From Betaproteobacteria bacterium Ga0077527 (lineage in GTDB: Bacteria > Pseudomonadota > Gammaproteobacteria > Burkholderiales > SG8-41): a stretch of 64,000 bases of DNA. The notes under the pieces are model-generated. The model ran no database searches and was not told the DNA's origin. It saw nothing but the letters and a program-made list of their open reading frames with translations. Each line of letters starts with the position of its first letter. The stretch's first letter is position 1. A program made the position numbers and the translations under genes. Positions 55,111 through 63,922 of the stretch are shown piece after piece. The DNA lies in the NCBI GenBank assembly GCA_001464815.1, contig LNDW01000022.1, positions 140,290 through 204,289 of the forward strand. Direction: 5' to 3'.

Positions 55111-56170
55111 ACAAAAACAGCAGCAAAGGATTGCGGGTGACAGGCTGAGGGCGTTCATCGCGTCGGCTTTCGAGGCGGTCGATGTGCCGCGTGAAGATGC
55201 CCAGTCGATTGCGCGGCTGATGGCGCAGGCCGACATCAACGGTTCCGAAGGCCACGGCGTGTTCCGTCTGCCGCAGTACATCCGCCGCATCAAGGGCAAG
55301 GCCGTCAACGTCAGGCCCAATATCCGCGTCGAGCGCGAAATGGCCGGCATGGCGCTGATCCACGGCGACAACGGCATGGGCCATCTGGTGATGAAGTTTG
55401 CCGCCGAGAAAGCGATTGAAAAAGCGAAGACCGCAGGTGTGGCCTGGGTCGGCGCGCGCTGGAGCAACCATGCCGGTCCGGCGTCGCTGTACGCGACGAT
55501 GCCGCTGGCGCACAACATGATCGGTCTCTACATGGCCGTGGGCAGCGCCAACCACCTGCCGCCCTGGGGCGGGCTGGACATGCTGCTGTCGACCAATCCG
55601 ATTGCGGTGGCGGTGCCGGCGGGTGAAGAGCCGGCGGTGATTCTCGACATGGCAACCACGGTGGCCGCCTACGGCAAAGTCAAGACCAAGGCGCAGCGTG
55701 GCGAGATGATGCCCGAGGGCTGGATGATGGACCGCCAGGGTAATCCGCTGACCGATCCGAAACGCGCGAACGAGGGCTTCCTGCTGCCGATCGGCGGCTA
55801 CAAGGGTTACGGCCTGGCGCTGATCATGGGCCTGCTTGCCGGCAACCTGAACGGCGCGGCAATGGGCAAGGACGTCATCGACTTCAACAACGATGACACC
55901 AGCGAGACCAATACCGGCCACGCCATCGTCGCAATCAACATTGAAGCTTTCCAGGATCTGAAGACATTCAAGTCGGGCATGGACACACTGATTCGCGATA
56001 TCCGCAATTCGCAGCGCCTGCCCAATGTCGACCGCATCCGCCTGCCGGGTGAAGGCACACATGTTGCGCGCGCGGATCGCGAGCAAAACGGTGTGCCGAT
56101 GCCACCGGCACTGCTGGCAGCACTGGACCAGCTCGCCGGCGAACTGAAGATCGCAAAGATCACGGGCTGA
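55103..56170 (+). CDS. Malate/L-lactate dehydrogenase family oxidoreductase
   Basis: A 355-residue Ldh_2 family (YlbC/YiaK-type) NAD(P)-dependent dehydrogenase. DINGSEGHGVFRLPQYIRRI, GDNGMGHLVMKFA, and the C-terminal DPKRANEGFLLPIGGYKGYGLALIM are family motifs. This family reduces 2-oxoacids or sugar-derived ketones. It is the last gene of the CaiB-epimerase operon and may oxidise a 2-hydroxy acid product; this is inferred. Confidence 0.92.
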   Translation: MAEQKQQQRIAGDRLRAFIASAFEAVDVPREDAQSIARLMAQADINGSEGHGVFRLPQYIRRIKGKAVNVRPNIRVEREMAGMALIHGDNGMGHLVMKFAAEKAIEKAKTAGVAWVGARWSNHAGPASLYATMPLAHNMIGLYMAVGSANHLPPWGGLDMLLSTNPIAVAVPAGEEPAVILDMATTVAAYGKVKTKAQRGEMMPEGWMMDRQGNPLTDPKRANEGFLLPIGGYKGYGLALIMGLLAGNLNGAAMGKDVIDFNNDDTSETNTGHAIVAINIEAFQDLKTFKSGMDTLIRDIRNSQRLPNVDRIRLPGEGTHVARADREQNGVPMPPALLAALDQLAGELKIAKITG

Positions 56171-56211
56171 GCCCTTCGGGTTTTCCCGCGCTGCAAGCAG
56201 TTGTAACCGCT

Positions 56212-56238
56212 GCAACCGGCGACAACCGTCGCCGTTGC
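56212..56238 (+). other. Hairpin between the dehydrogenase and mlaC genes
   Basis: GCAACCGGCGAC and GTCGCCGTTGC arms pair with one bulged C around an AACC loop. No T-run follows, so it is either a weak Rho-dependent end or part of a leader. The rest of this 193-nt gap shows no clear promoter. Confidence 0.5.
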
Positions 56239-56363
56239 CCGACAATGCGGCGGCTGTGATATTCCGCACGTTGTTGGCCAACATTCATGCGCTGCTGTGG
56301 AACATTTCATGGCGGCAACCGGACTAACAGGGTTATGTTGGGACCTGTTCTGGAGTCCGGGTG

Positions 56364-56981
56364 ATGAGCAAATTCACTTCCTTCCTGATGGTGTTGATGG
56401 CGTTTGTGCTGCCGGCATTGCCGTCGCATGCGCAAAATGCGGTGCCAACCGCGCCCGATGCACTGGTGCGCAGCACCGTCGAGGATCTGCTCGGCGTGTT
56501 GTCCCAGGGCAGGGATCGCCGCACGCTGCAGACCGTGGTCGAGCAGAAGGTGCTGCCGCATTTTGATTTCCGTGCGATGACCCGGCTCGCGGTTGGCCGT
56601 TTCTGGGGTGAAGCCACTTCCGCGCAGCAGAAGGCGCTGGAGCAGGCTTTCCGTACCCTGCTGGTGCGCACCTATACCGCGGCCCTGAGCGAGGCCGCCA
56701 ATGCCGAGCGCAAGGTCGAAGTCAAACCCGCGGCGCTCAAGCCCGGTGACGACTACACCACGGTGCGCACACTGGTGCGCGAACCGGGGCGCCGGCCGCT
56801 CAGTATCGATTACCGCATGACACTCACCGACAAGGCCTGGAAAGTCATCGACATCGTTGCCGAGAATGCGAGCCTGGTGATCAGTTACCGCGGCAGCTTT
56901 GCCAGCGAAATCTCGCGTTCGGGCATCGACGGCCTGATCAGGGTGCTCGAAGACAGGAACCGGCAGGGGGCCGTCGTTTGA
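56364..56981 (+). CDS. MlaC/Ttg2-family phospholipid-binding protein
   Basis: A 205-residue periplasmic protein with a signal peptide (to about SHAQ, residue 23) and an MlaC domain: VLPHFDFRAMTRLAVGRFW, FRTLLVRTYTAALSE, YTTVRTLVREPGRRPLSIDYRM and VIDIVAENASLVISYRGSFAS. MlaC normally shuttles phospholipids to the MlaFEDB complex, but none of those genes is here. It is coupled by TTGA to the sensor kinase. ATG 56364 is chosen; GTG 56361 is an alternative. Confidence 0.9.
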   Translation: MSKFTSFLMVLMAFVLPALPSHAQNAVPTAPDALVRSTVEDLLGVLSQGRDRRTLQTVVEQKVLPHFDFRAMTRLAVGRFWGEATSAQQKALEQAFRTLLVRTYTAALSEAANAERKVEVKPAALKPGDDYTTVRTLVREPGRRPLSIDYRMTLTDKAWKVIDIVAENASLVISYRGSFASEISRSGIDGLIRVLEDRNRQGAVV

Positions 56982-58501
56982 CGGCGCAGACGTTTGCACC
57001 AGAAGCCGCGAACGCCGCACCCGTGCCGCGTGATGGCGCACGCCAGCCGCTGGCATTGCGCCTGTTGCAGCCGGGATCGTTTCCTAAGCTGCTGGCCATC
57101 GGCTTTGCGATGGTTGCAGCGCCGCTGATCATCGCGCTGCTCTACAACGCAGTCTCGATCGACCGTTTCGCCAACCGCGGCCAGAGTGCCGTGCAGCAGG
57201 CGGCGCAGGCCACCCAGTCGAGCCGCCGTCTCGCGGAGCAGCTGTCCACGCTCGAGCGCAACGCACGGCAGATGGTGATACTGGGTGACCGTGCACCTTT
57301 TGCCAGTTACGAAGCCAACCGCGCCTTGTTCCTGCGCGCTGCCGCAGAGTTCGGCGCGCTTGAACTTGCCACGGAGCAGCGTGCCGCATTGCGGGCAATA
57401 CTCGCGGGCGAAGCGGCCAGCCATGCAGTGCTTGCCAATGCCGCCGCATCACCGCGTGACATGGCGCGCGCCGCCGGTGCCTTTGCCGCGCTCAATACCC
57501 AGGCGCTGGACATCACGGCGCACGCCGATCGCCTGATAGCCGGCGAAATCGAGGCGATGCGTGAAGCCGCAACCCGCGCACAGCGCATCACGCTGTGGCA
57601 GATGCTGGCGCTGGTGCCGGTGGCGCTGCTGCTGGCGGCCGGATTTACCGTGTTAATTGCGCGTCCCATCCGTGAAATCGATTTTGCGCTGCGACGTATG
57701 GGTGGTGGCGATTTCTCGGCGCCGGTCGGCATCAGCGGCCCGCGCGACCTGCAGCAGCTCGGCCGGCGCATCGAATGGCTGCGTCACCGTTTGTCCGAGC
57801 TTGAGCAGCAGAAAAACCGCTTCCTGCGCCAGGTTTCGCATGAACTGAAGACACCGCTGACCGCCCTGCGTGAGGGCTCTGAACTGTTGTCCGAAGGCGC
57901 GCTGGGCCGGCTTACACCATCGCAGCAGGAGGTGATCGGCATTCTGCGCGCCAACAGCATCGAGCTGCAGCGCCTGATCGAAGACCTGCTGTCCTATGGC
58001 GCCGCCGAATTCCACCGCGGCGCGCTGCGCCTGGCGCCGGTTGATGTGCGCCGTGTGGTGGCGCGGGTGCTTGATGATCAGAATCTGGCACTGCGCGCGC
58101 GGGCGCTGCGCATCGCGCCGCGCATGGCAGATATCGTGCTGCAGGCCGATCCGGAAAAGTTGCGGGTGATCCTCGACAACCTGCTGTCGAATGCGGTCAA
58201 GTTTGCCCCGGAGGGCGGCACCATCGGCATCGCTGCCAGGGCCACGGCCGAGCATCTGGTTATGGAAGTCAGCGACAACGGACCCGGCATCGCTGCGGCC
58301 GATCGCGAGCGGGTGTTCGATCCGTTTTATCGCGGGCGCAGCGCCAGTGGCGGTCGTCTCCCGGGTTCCGGCATCGGCCTGTCGATCGTGCGCGATTATG
58401 TGCAGGCGCACGGCGGCACGGTGGAGGTGGTCGACATGCCCGCGGGTGGCGGGGCGAGGCTGCGCCTGACCCTGCCGCTGCGTTCCGGGGTGACGGCATG
58501 A
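56978..58501 (+). CDS. Sensor histidine kinase, GlrK/QseE type
   Basis: A 507-residue membrane kinase. Helices lie near residues 32-52 and 207-228, flanking a helical periplasmic domain; a HAMP domain follows. The H-box HELKTPLTALREG has His288, with N-box LDNLLSNAVKFAPEGG, and G-boxes NGPGIAAADRERVF and GSGIGLSIVRDYV. The start is TTG overlapping the mlaC stop. With the QseG-like gene and the sigma-54 regulator downstream it matches the GlrK-QseG-GlrR order. Confidence 0.92.
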   Translation: MTAQTFAPEAANAAPVPRDGARQPLALRLLQPGSFPKLLAIGFAMVAAPLIIALLYNAVSIDRFANRGQSAVQQAAQATQSSRRLAEQLSTLERNARQMVILGDRAPFASYEANRALFLRAAAEFGALELATEQRAALRAILAGEAASHAVLANAAASPRDMARAAGAFAALNTQALDITAHADRLIAGEIEAMREAATRAQRITLWQMLALVPVALLLAAGFTVLIARPIREIDFALRRMGGGDFSAPVGISGPRDLQQLGRRIEWLRHRLSELEQQKNRFLRQVSHELKTPLTALREGSELLSEGALGRLTPSQQEVIGILRANSIELQRLIEDLLSYGAAEFHRGALRLAPVDVRRVVARVLDDQNLALRARALRIAPRMADIVLQADPEKLRVILDNLLSNAVKFAPEGGTIGIAARATAEHLVMEVSDNGPGIAAADRERVFDPFYRGRSASGGRLPGSGIGLSIVRDYVQAHGGTVEVVDMPAGGGARLRLTLPLRSGVTA

Positions 58502-58989
58502 GGGGCATGGTGCTGAGCGTATTGATGGTGGCGCTCGCGGGCTGCCAGTTGCCGCCTTCTGCTTCCTCAACCGCAGATTCCTGGCGGCCCGCGGCATCAC
58601 CGCCGGCCACGGGCGAGATTCAGGAAGCGCTGGCCTATCACGCGCAATTGCGCCGGGCCGGCATGCGTGAATTGCAGCAGGAGCAGGAACTCGCGCGCCG
58701 CACTTTGCTGAAATCGGCGGATGACCGGACACGAATGCGCTGTGCGCTGGCGCTGACCATGCCCGGAGCCGCCGCCACCGATTTGGTGCGCGCGCTGGAT
58801 GCCCTCGATCCACTGACCCGCAACGCCGAAGCGCCGCTGCACACGCTGGCCCTGTTGCTGTCCCTGCAACTGCAGGAGCAGCGCCGCAGCGAAATGCAGG
58901 CGCAGGCACTGCAGCAAAAGCTTGACGCGCTGCTTCAACTCGAACGCAGCATGACCAGCCGCGACAGCGGCCTTACACGCAAAAGGTGA
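58498..58989 (+). CDS. QseG-like lipoprotein between kinase and regulator
   Basis: A 163-residue lipoprotein with lipobox LAGCQ (Cys at about residue 16). It has a helical, Glu/Gln/Arg-rich mature part (ELQQEQELARRTLLKS). Position between a GlrK-type kinase and GlrR-type regulator equals that of QseG in enterics, which connects the kinase to the outer membrane. Sequence similarity to QseG is limited. It overlaps the kinase by 4 nt. Confidence 0.72.
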   Translation: MRGMVLSVLMVALAGCQLPPSASSTADSWRPAASPPATGEIQEALAYHAQLRRAGMRELQQEQELARRTLLKSADDRTRMRCALALTMPGAAATDLVRALDALDPLTRNAEAPLHTLALLLSLQLQEQRRSEMQAQALQQKLDALLQLERSMTSRDSGLTRKR

Positions 58990-58993
58990 AAGC

Positions 58994-60427
58994 ATGGGTG
59001 CAGAATCCATCCTCGAAGACCGCATTGAACAGGACACGCGCCGTATCGGTGCAGGCAGCCCCGGCTCGTCCACCACGCACAAGGCGAGGGTGCTGGTGGT
59101 CGATGATGATCCAGGACTGCTGCGCCTGATGGAGTTGCGGCTCGATGCCGCGGGTTACCGCGTGACCGCGGTGGACAGCGGCGAACGCGCGCTGGCACAG
59201 CTTGCAGTGTCTCGGCCGCAGGTTGTGGTGACCGACCTGCAGATGGGTGGCATCGACGGCATCGCCTTGTTCGAGGCGATCCGCGCCGAGAATCCCGCGC
59301 TGCCGGTGATCATGCTTACCGCCCACGGCACGATTCCGGATGCGGTGGCGGCGGTGAAGGGCGGTGTTTTCGGCTATCTTGCCAAACCTTTCGATGCCAA
59401 GGCGCTGCTCGACGAAATCGCCCGCGCGCTGCGTACTTCGGCGGTGCCGGCGGGATCAGGTCGTGACGACCGTGCCTGGCGTGCCGAAATCATCACCCGT
59501 AATTCGGCGATGGAGGACATCCTCGCCAAGGCGCGGTTGGTGGCCGGGGGTGATGCATCAATCCTGATCGAAGGCGAATCCGGCACCGGCAAGGAGCTGC
59601 TGGCCCGCGCCGTTCATGCCGCCAGTTCACGCGCCGGCCGCCCGTTCATCGCGATCAACTGCGGTGCGATACCTGAGGGGCTGCTCGAATCCGAGCTGTT
59701 TGGGCACGTCAAGGGCGCCTTCACCGGGGCGGTGCGCGACAACCGCGGCCTGTTCCTGGCCGCGGACGGCGGCACGCTGTTTCTGGATGAAATCGGCGAC
59801 ATGCCGGCGGCGCTGCAGGTCAAGCTGCTGCGCGTGCTGCAGGAAAAGCAGCTGCGGCCGGTCGGCGGCCTGCACAACGTGGCGGTCGATGTCCGGGTGA
59901 TTTCCGCGACACACCGTGATCTTGAGGCGGAACTGGAGGCCGGCAATTTCCGCGAGGATCTTTATTACCGGCTGAAGGTGGTGGCGCTGCGCCTGCCCTC
60001 GCTGGCCGAGCGCCGCGAGGACATCGCGCTGCTCACCAGCCACTTTCTGGGAGAGCTGATCGGACGTTACAAGAAGCCGGTCACCGGGCTGGCGCCGGAG
60101 GCGGTCGAGCTGCTGGTCACCGCCTCCTGGCCGGGCAATGTGCGCCAGCTCTACAACGTCGTCGAGCAGTCGGTGGCACTCGCCACCACGCCGCTGATTC
60201 CGGCCAGCCTGGTCGAGCAGGCGATCCGGCGGGAAGCCACTGAAATTGCGCCGTTCGAGCAGGCGCGGCGCAAATTCGAGCGTGATTATCTGGCGCAGCT
60301 TCTGAAAATCACCGACGGCAATGTCACCCACGCCTCGCGCATGGCCAAGCGCAACCGCACCGAGTTCTACAAGCTGCTGCAGCGTCACCAGCTCGATCCG
60401 CGGCTGTTCAAGCCGCAGCGGGCGTGA
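58994..60427 (+). CDS. Sigma-54-dependent response regulator, GlrR/QseF type
   Basis: A 477-residue NtrC-family regulator. The receiver has the acceptor Asp81 in [10 protein letters not shown]; the AAA+ domain has Walker A GESGTGKE (residues 194-201) and the sigma-54 contact GAFTGA (241-246). The C-terminal Fis-type HTH ends [19 protein letters not shown]. Length and order identify it as the partner of the kinase two genes earlier. Sigma-54 targets were not found in this window. Confidence 0.95.
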   Translation: MGAESILEDRIEQDTRRIGAGSPGSSTTHKARVLVVDDDPGLLRLMELRLDAAGYRVTAVDSGERALAQLAVSRPQVVVTDLQMGGIDGIALFEAIRAENPALPVIMLTAHGTIPDAVAAVKGGVFGYLAKPFDAKALLDEIARALRTSAVPAGSGRDDRAWRAEIITRNSAMEDILAKARLVAGGDASILIEGESGTGKELLARAVHAASSRAGRPFIAINCGAIPEGLLESELFGHVKGAFTGAVRDNRGLFLAADGGTLFLDEIGDMPAALQVKLLRVLQEKQLRPVGGLHNVAVDVRVISATHRDLEAELEAGNFREDLYYRLKVVALRLPSLAERREDIALLTSHFLGELIGRYKKPVTGLAPEAVELLVTASWPGNVRQLYNVVEQSVALATTPLIPASLVEQAIRREATEIAPFEQARRKFERDYLAQLLKITDGNVTHASRMAKRNRTEFYKLLQRHQLDPRLFKPQRA

Positions 60428-60690
60428 GCGCCGAGCGCCTGCGGCACGTTCTCGTCACGGTGGTCTGCGCGCTGCTGCTTGCTTCCTGCGCCGGCAGGGG
60501 ATTGCCCGGTGCCGCGCGTCCCCCTTCACCGACTGAAGCGCCGGTATTCAATCTGTCCGGCTATTCGGCAAGCTACAAAAAAGGCCATGGCGACGCTTGC
60601 GCGCAGCGTCGTGATGAACGCCTTTATTCCGCGCGGGGTGATTACATGATGGGCTGGAACGATGGTGTCGTCGCCTGCAAGGGACGCTGA
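60424..60690 (+). CDS. Small lipoprotein downstream of the glrR-type regulator
   Basis: An 88-residue lipoprotein with lipobox LLASC (Cys at about 21). The mature part contains YSASYKKGHGDACAQRRDE and GDYMMGWNDGVVACKG, with two Cys that could form a disulfide. The GTG start overlaps the regulator stop by 4 nt, so it belongs to the operon. I do not recognise a named family. Confidence 0.75.
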   Translation: MSAERLRHVLVTVVCALLLASCAGRGLPGAARPPSPTEAPVFNLSGYSASYKKGHGDACAQRRDERLYSARGDYMMGWNDGVVACKGR

Positions 60691-60990
60691 CGGTGTTCCC
60701 GGTTAATGATCACCAGCACGGCGGCCGCGCCGTCTGTGGATAACTGTTTGCCGCCGGGTTCCCGCCCCTGGTGGCTGAAGCGCCTGTAATACAAGACTTT
60801 TTTCACATCGCGGCATCCTCCGTGGCGATTCTTGTAGGACAAATCCCTACAAACCCCCGGCTTCGGTACTCACGTCTCTTTCAGACGACGCCTGATCAAG
60901 TACGCCTGAAGCAGAGGCCACAATCCGTCTCAACCTGATGCCGAAAACGGCTGCGGGAACAACCTCAAGTATCAACTAGGGAGAGACAAG
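60691..60990 (+). promoter_or_regulatory. Upstream regulatory region of flhDC
   Basis: A 300-nt gap before flhD, the usual control point for flagellar master regulators. It holds the palindrome listed separately (60832-60852), TGTAATACA (60785-60793), and a TACAAG/CTTGTA pair (60789-60794 with 60831-60836). No confident -10/-35 pair was found. Confidence 0.6.
60832..60852. promoter_or_regulatory. Palindromic candidate operator upstream of flhDC
   Basis: TTGTAGG, seven bases, then CCTACAA: perfect 7-nt arms in a 21-nt site, about 138 nt before the flhD GTG. The GGA...TCC core recalls binding sites of NarL/RcsB-type regulators, but the protein is unknown. Inferred from symmetry and position. 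Confidence 0.6.
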
Positions 60991-61308
60991 GTGGACACCG
61001 AAAAGCTGATGAACGAAATCCGCGAAGCCAATCTGGGCTATATGCTGCTTGCCCAGCAGATGATCAAGGCCGACAAGGCGGCAGCGATGTTCCGCCTCGG
61101 CGTGAGCCAGGATGTCGCCGACGTGCTGGAATCGCTGACCACGGGCCAGATCCTGAAGATGGCAACCTCCAACATGCTGCTGTGCCGTTTCCGCCTCGAC
61201 GACCGCATGATCATGAGCATGGTCACCGAATACGGCAACAACAAGCTGATGGCCTCTTCCCATGCCGCCGTGATGCTGGCCGGCCAGCCGGCCGCCGGCC
61301 TCGCCTGA
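60991..61308 (+). CDS. flhD: Flagellar master regulator subunit FlhD
   Basis: A 105-residue protein with EIREANLGYMLLAQQMIKADKAAAMFRLGVS and LTTGQILKMATSNMLLCRF, strongly FlhD-like. The start is GTG at 60991 with GGGAGAG upstream. With FlhC it activates class II flagellar promoters with sigma-70. Confidence 0.96.
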   Translation: MDTEKLMNEIREANLGYMLLAQQMIKADKAAAMFRLGVSQDVADVLESLTTGQILKMATSNMLLCRFRLDDRMIMSMVTEYGNNKLMASSHAAVMLAGQPAAGLA

Positions 61309-61352
61309 GTGGCACGAACCCAAACCACCTTACCCTGAGACTGGATCAAGCC

Positions 61353-61949
61353 ATGCTCTGCAAAAGTGTCGTCAGTGATGCCCGCCAAGTCCAGCTTGCT
61401 GCCGAGCTGGTGCGCCTCGGCGCCCGCCTGCAGGTGCTGGAAAGCGAAACCAGTCTCAGCCGCGAGCGCCTGCTCAAACTCTACAAGGAGGTCAAGGGCG
61501 AGTCGCCGCCGAAAGGCATGCTGCCGTTCTCGACCGATTGGTTCATGAGCTGGATGCCGAACATCCATTCCTCGCTCTATCTCGACATCTACCGCTATCT
61601 CGTCGAACACACGCCTGCGCGGGGCATTGATGCCATGATGACCGCCTACCGCCTTTACCTTGAGCACCTGCAGATCAACCGGCTCGACGCCACGCTGTCC
61701 TTCACACGGGCATGGAGCCTGGTGCGCTTTTACGAGGCGAAGATGCTGGACACGGCTCAATGCCGCCAATGCAGCGGCCGTTATGTGGTGCATGCCATGG
61801 ACCTGCACGAACACTTTGTCTGCGGCCTCTGCCATGTGCCTTCGCGCGCCGGCAAGACGCGCAAGACTGTATCCGAGCCGCTGAAATCCGTCATGGCGGC
61901 GAGGCCGCAGCCAGCCGCCGCGCCCCGGCGCAGTGCCGTCGCTGCCTGA
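61353..61949 (+). CDS. flhC: Flagellar master regulator subunit FlhC
   Basis: A 198-residue protein with LVRLGARLQVLESETSLSRERLLKLYKEVKG, PFSTDWFMSWMPNIHSSL, and the four zinc cysteines in CRQC and CGLC. It binds DNA in the FlhD4C2 complex. The ATG at 61353 matches the family start. It is 44 nt after flhD. Confidence 0.96.
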   Translation: MLCKSVVSDARQVQLAAELVRLGARLQVLESETSLSRERLLKLYKEVKGESPPKGMLPFSTDWFMSWMPNIHSSLYLDIYRYLVEHTPARGIDAMMTAYRLYLEHLQINRLDATLSFTRAWSLVRFYEAKMLDTAQCRQCSGRYVVHAMDLHEHFVCGLCHVPSRAGKTRKTVSEPLKSVMAARPQPAAAPRRSAVAA

Positions 61950-61982
61950 CTGGCCGCTCCCCTGCAGTGGTGCCGGCAGGCC

Positions 61983-62009
61983 TAAAGAAACCGCTATTCC
62001 TGACGTAAT
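61983..62009 (+). promoter_or_regulatory. Candidate sigma-28 (FliA) promoter upstream of motA
   Basis: TAAAGAAA, an 11-nt spacer, then GACGTAAT. The sigma-28 consensus is TAAAGTTT-N11-GCCGATAA; the -35 matches 5 of 8 and the -10 4 of 8, with exact spacing. motA in flhDC-type flagellar systems is often FliA-dependent. Confidence 0.4.
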
Positions 62010-62064
62010 TCCATCCATCGGGCGGGTCGCCAGCGGCGTCCGCAGGATGGGCTACGGCCCTGGC

Positions 62065-62082
62065 GCGGACATGTTTGTCCGC
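62065..62082 (+). other. Hairpin in the motA leader
   Basis: GCGGACA and TGTCCGC form a perfect 7-bp stem with a TGTT loop, 38 nt before the motA start codon. No T-run follows, so it is a leader structure and not a terminator. Confidence 0.55.
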
Positions 62083-62120
62083 AGCGGAGCAGGGCGAACA
62101 GGAAAAGGAAGCGCGCGGCC

Positions 62121-62972
62121 GTGCTGGTCATACTCGGTTACCTCATCGTCACCGGCTCCGTACTGGGCGGTTTTGCGCTCGCCGGCGGCCACCTTGCCGC
62201 TTTGTTCCAGCCGCTGGAGCTGCTGATGATCGGCGGGGCGGCGGTGGGTGCCTTTGTTGTCGGCAACAACGGCAAGGCGATCAAGGCGACGCTGCAGACC
62301 CTGCCCAAGACGCTGTCCGGCTCCAAGTACACCAAGGTGGTGTACATGGATCTGATGGCGCTGCTGTACGACATCCTTGCCAAGGTGCGCAAGGAAGGCC
62401 TGATGGCAATCGAGAACGATGTCGAGAATCCCAAGCAAAGCCCGCTGTTCTCGAAATACCCGCGCATCCTCAACGATCACCATGTCACCGAATTCATCAC
62501 TGACTACCTGCGCCTGATGGTCGGCGGCAACCTCAATGCCTTCGAGATCGAAAACCTGATGGACAACGAGATCGAAACCCACCACCACGAGGGGGAAATC
62601 CCGATCCACGCGCTGTCCCGCCTCGGCGACGGCATGCCCGCCTTCGGCATCGTGGCCGCGGTGATGGGTGTGATCAAGACCATGGGCTCGGTCGGTGCGC
62701 CGCCCGCGGAGCTGGGCCTGATGATTGCACACGCCCTGGTCGGCACTTTCCTCGGCATTCTGCTCGCCTACGGCTTTGTCACGCCGCTGGCGACACTGCT
62801 CGAGCAGAAGCTCGGCGAATCAACGAAGATGTTCCAGTGCATAAAGGTCACCCTGCTGTCGAGCCTGAACGGTTATTCACCCGCGTTGGCGGTGGAGTTC
62901 GGGCGCAAGGTGCTGTATTCCACTGAGCGGCCGTCCTTCTCGGAACTCGAGAAGCACGTCAAGCGCAAGTAG
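62121..62972 (+). CDS. motA: Flagellar motor stator protein MotA
   Basis: A 283-residue protein with four helices. LVILGYLIVTGSVLGGFALAGG begins it, PLELLMIGGAAVGAFVVGN follows, and the proton-channel part has AFGIVAAVMGVIKTMGSVGAPP and LVGTFLGILLAYGFVTPL. The long cytoplasmic loop carries the charged EIETHHHEGEIPIHAL. Start GTG at 62121 with AGGAAAAGGAAG upstream. It is the torque-generating stator with MotB. Confidence 0.96.
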   Translation: MLVILGYLIVTGSVLGGFALAGGHLAALFQPLELLMIGGAAVGAFVVGNNGKAIKATLQTLPKTLSGSKYTKVVYMDLMALLYDILAKVRKEGLMAIENDVENPKQSPLFSKYPRILNDHHVTEFITDYLRLMVGGNLNAFEIENLMDNEIETHHHEGEIPIHALSRLGDGMPAFGIVAAVMGVIKTMGSVGAPPAELGLMIAHALVGTFLGILLAYGFVTPLATLLEQKLGESTKMFQCIKVTLLSSLNGYSPALAVEFGRKVLYSTERPSFSELEKHVKRK

Positions 62973-62992
62973 GCCCCGGGACGGATACGGTC

Positions 62993-63922
62993 ATGGCCGA
63001 CGAATCACAGCGCCCGATCATCATCAAGCGCATCAAGAAGACCGCCGCGGGTCACCACGGCGGTGCCTGGAAGATCGCCTACGCCGACTTCGTCACCGCG
63101 ATGATGGCGTTCTTTCTGCTGATGTGGCTGCTCGGCTCCACCGCCAAGGGCGACCTGAGGGGCATCGCGGATTTTTTCAACACGCCGCTGAAGGTGGCGC
63201 TTGCCGGCGGCAGCGGCTCCGGTGACAGCTCCCACGTCATCCAGGGCGGCGGCAAGGACCTGACGCGCAGCGAGGGACAGATCATGAACGGCGAGCTGCA
63301 GTCCGACCGGAGGATGATCAACATCAAGGCGGCGCAGGCGGAACTGGAGCGGCGCGAGGAAATCAAGATGACCGAGCTCAAGGTCCGGCTCGAACATCTG
63401 ATCGAGTCCAACCCGGCGTTGCGCCAGTTCCGTGAACAGCTGCTGGTGGACATCAGCACCGAAGGGCTGCGCGTACAGATCGTCGATGCCCGCAACCGTC
63501 CGATGTTCGCCTCGGGCCGCGCCGAGCTGCAGCCCTACGCGCGCGACATCCTGCTTGAAATCGGCCGCGCCCTGAACGGCGTCGAGAACCGGATTTCCAT
63601 CGCCGGTCATACCGATGCCACGCCATACGCCTCCGGCGAGCGCGGCTACAGCAACTGGGAGCTGTCCGCCGACCGCGCCAATGCCTCGCGCAGGGCGCTG
63701 GTCCAGGGCGGCATGGACGAGGGTCGCCTGGTGCGCGTGGTCGGCATGGCCTCGGCGGTACCCCTCGACCGCAAGGATACCTACAACCCGCTCAACCGCC
63801 GCATCAGCCTGATCGTGATGAACAGGCAGGCCGAAGAGGCGGTGAACCGCAGCGGCGGCGCCATCGAGGTCGCCCCGCCCAGCCATGTTGACCTGCCGCG
63901 TATCGTCAACGGCGCTTCCTGA
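62993..63922 (+). CDS. motB: Flagellar motor stator protein MotB
   Basis: A 309-residue protein. The N-terminal helix has the proton-carrying Asp in WKIAYADFVTAMMAFFLLMWLL. The C-terminal OmpA-like peptidoglycan-binding domain contains FASGRAELQPYARDIL and ISIAGHTDATPYASGERGYSNWELSADRA. It is 20 nt after motA. The remaining 78 nt of the window show no supported gene. Confidence 0.96.
   Translation: MADESQRPIIIKRIKKTAAGHHGGAWKIAYADFVTAMMAFFLLMWLLGSTAKGDLRGIADFFNTPLKVALAGGSGSGDSSHVIQGGGKDLTRSEGQIMNGELQSDRRMINIKAAQAELERREEIKMTELKVRLEHLIESNPALRQFREQLLVDISTEGLRVQIVDARNRPMFASGRAELQPYARDILLEIGRALNGVENRISIAGHTDATPYASGERGYSNWELSADRANASRRALVQGGMDEGRLVRVVGMASAVPLDRKDTYNPLNRRISLIVMNRQAEEAVNRSGGAIEVAPPSHVDLPRIVNGAS

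Noticed and set aside
56171..56363. Sigma-54 promoter (TGGCAC-N5-TTGC) upstream of the mlaC/two-component operon
   Set aside because: I searched the gap by eye and saw no GG/GC pair with correct spacing.
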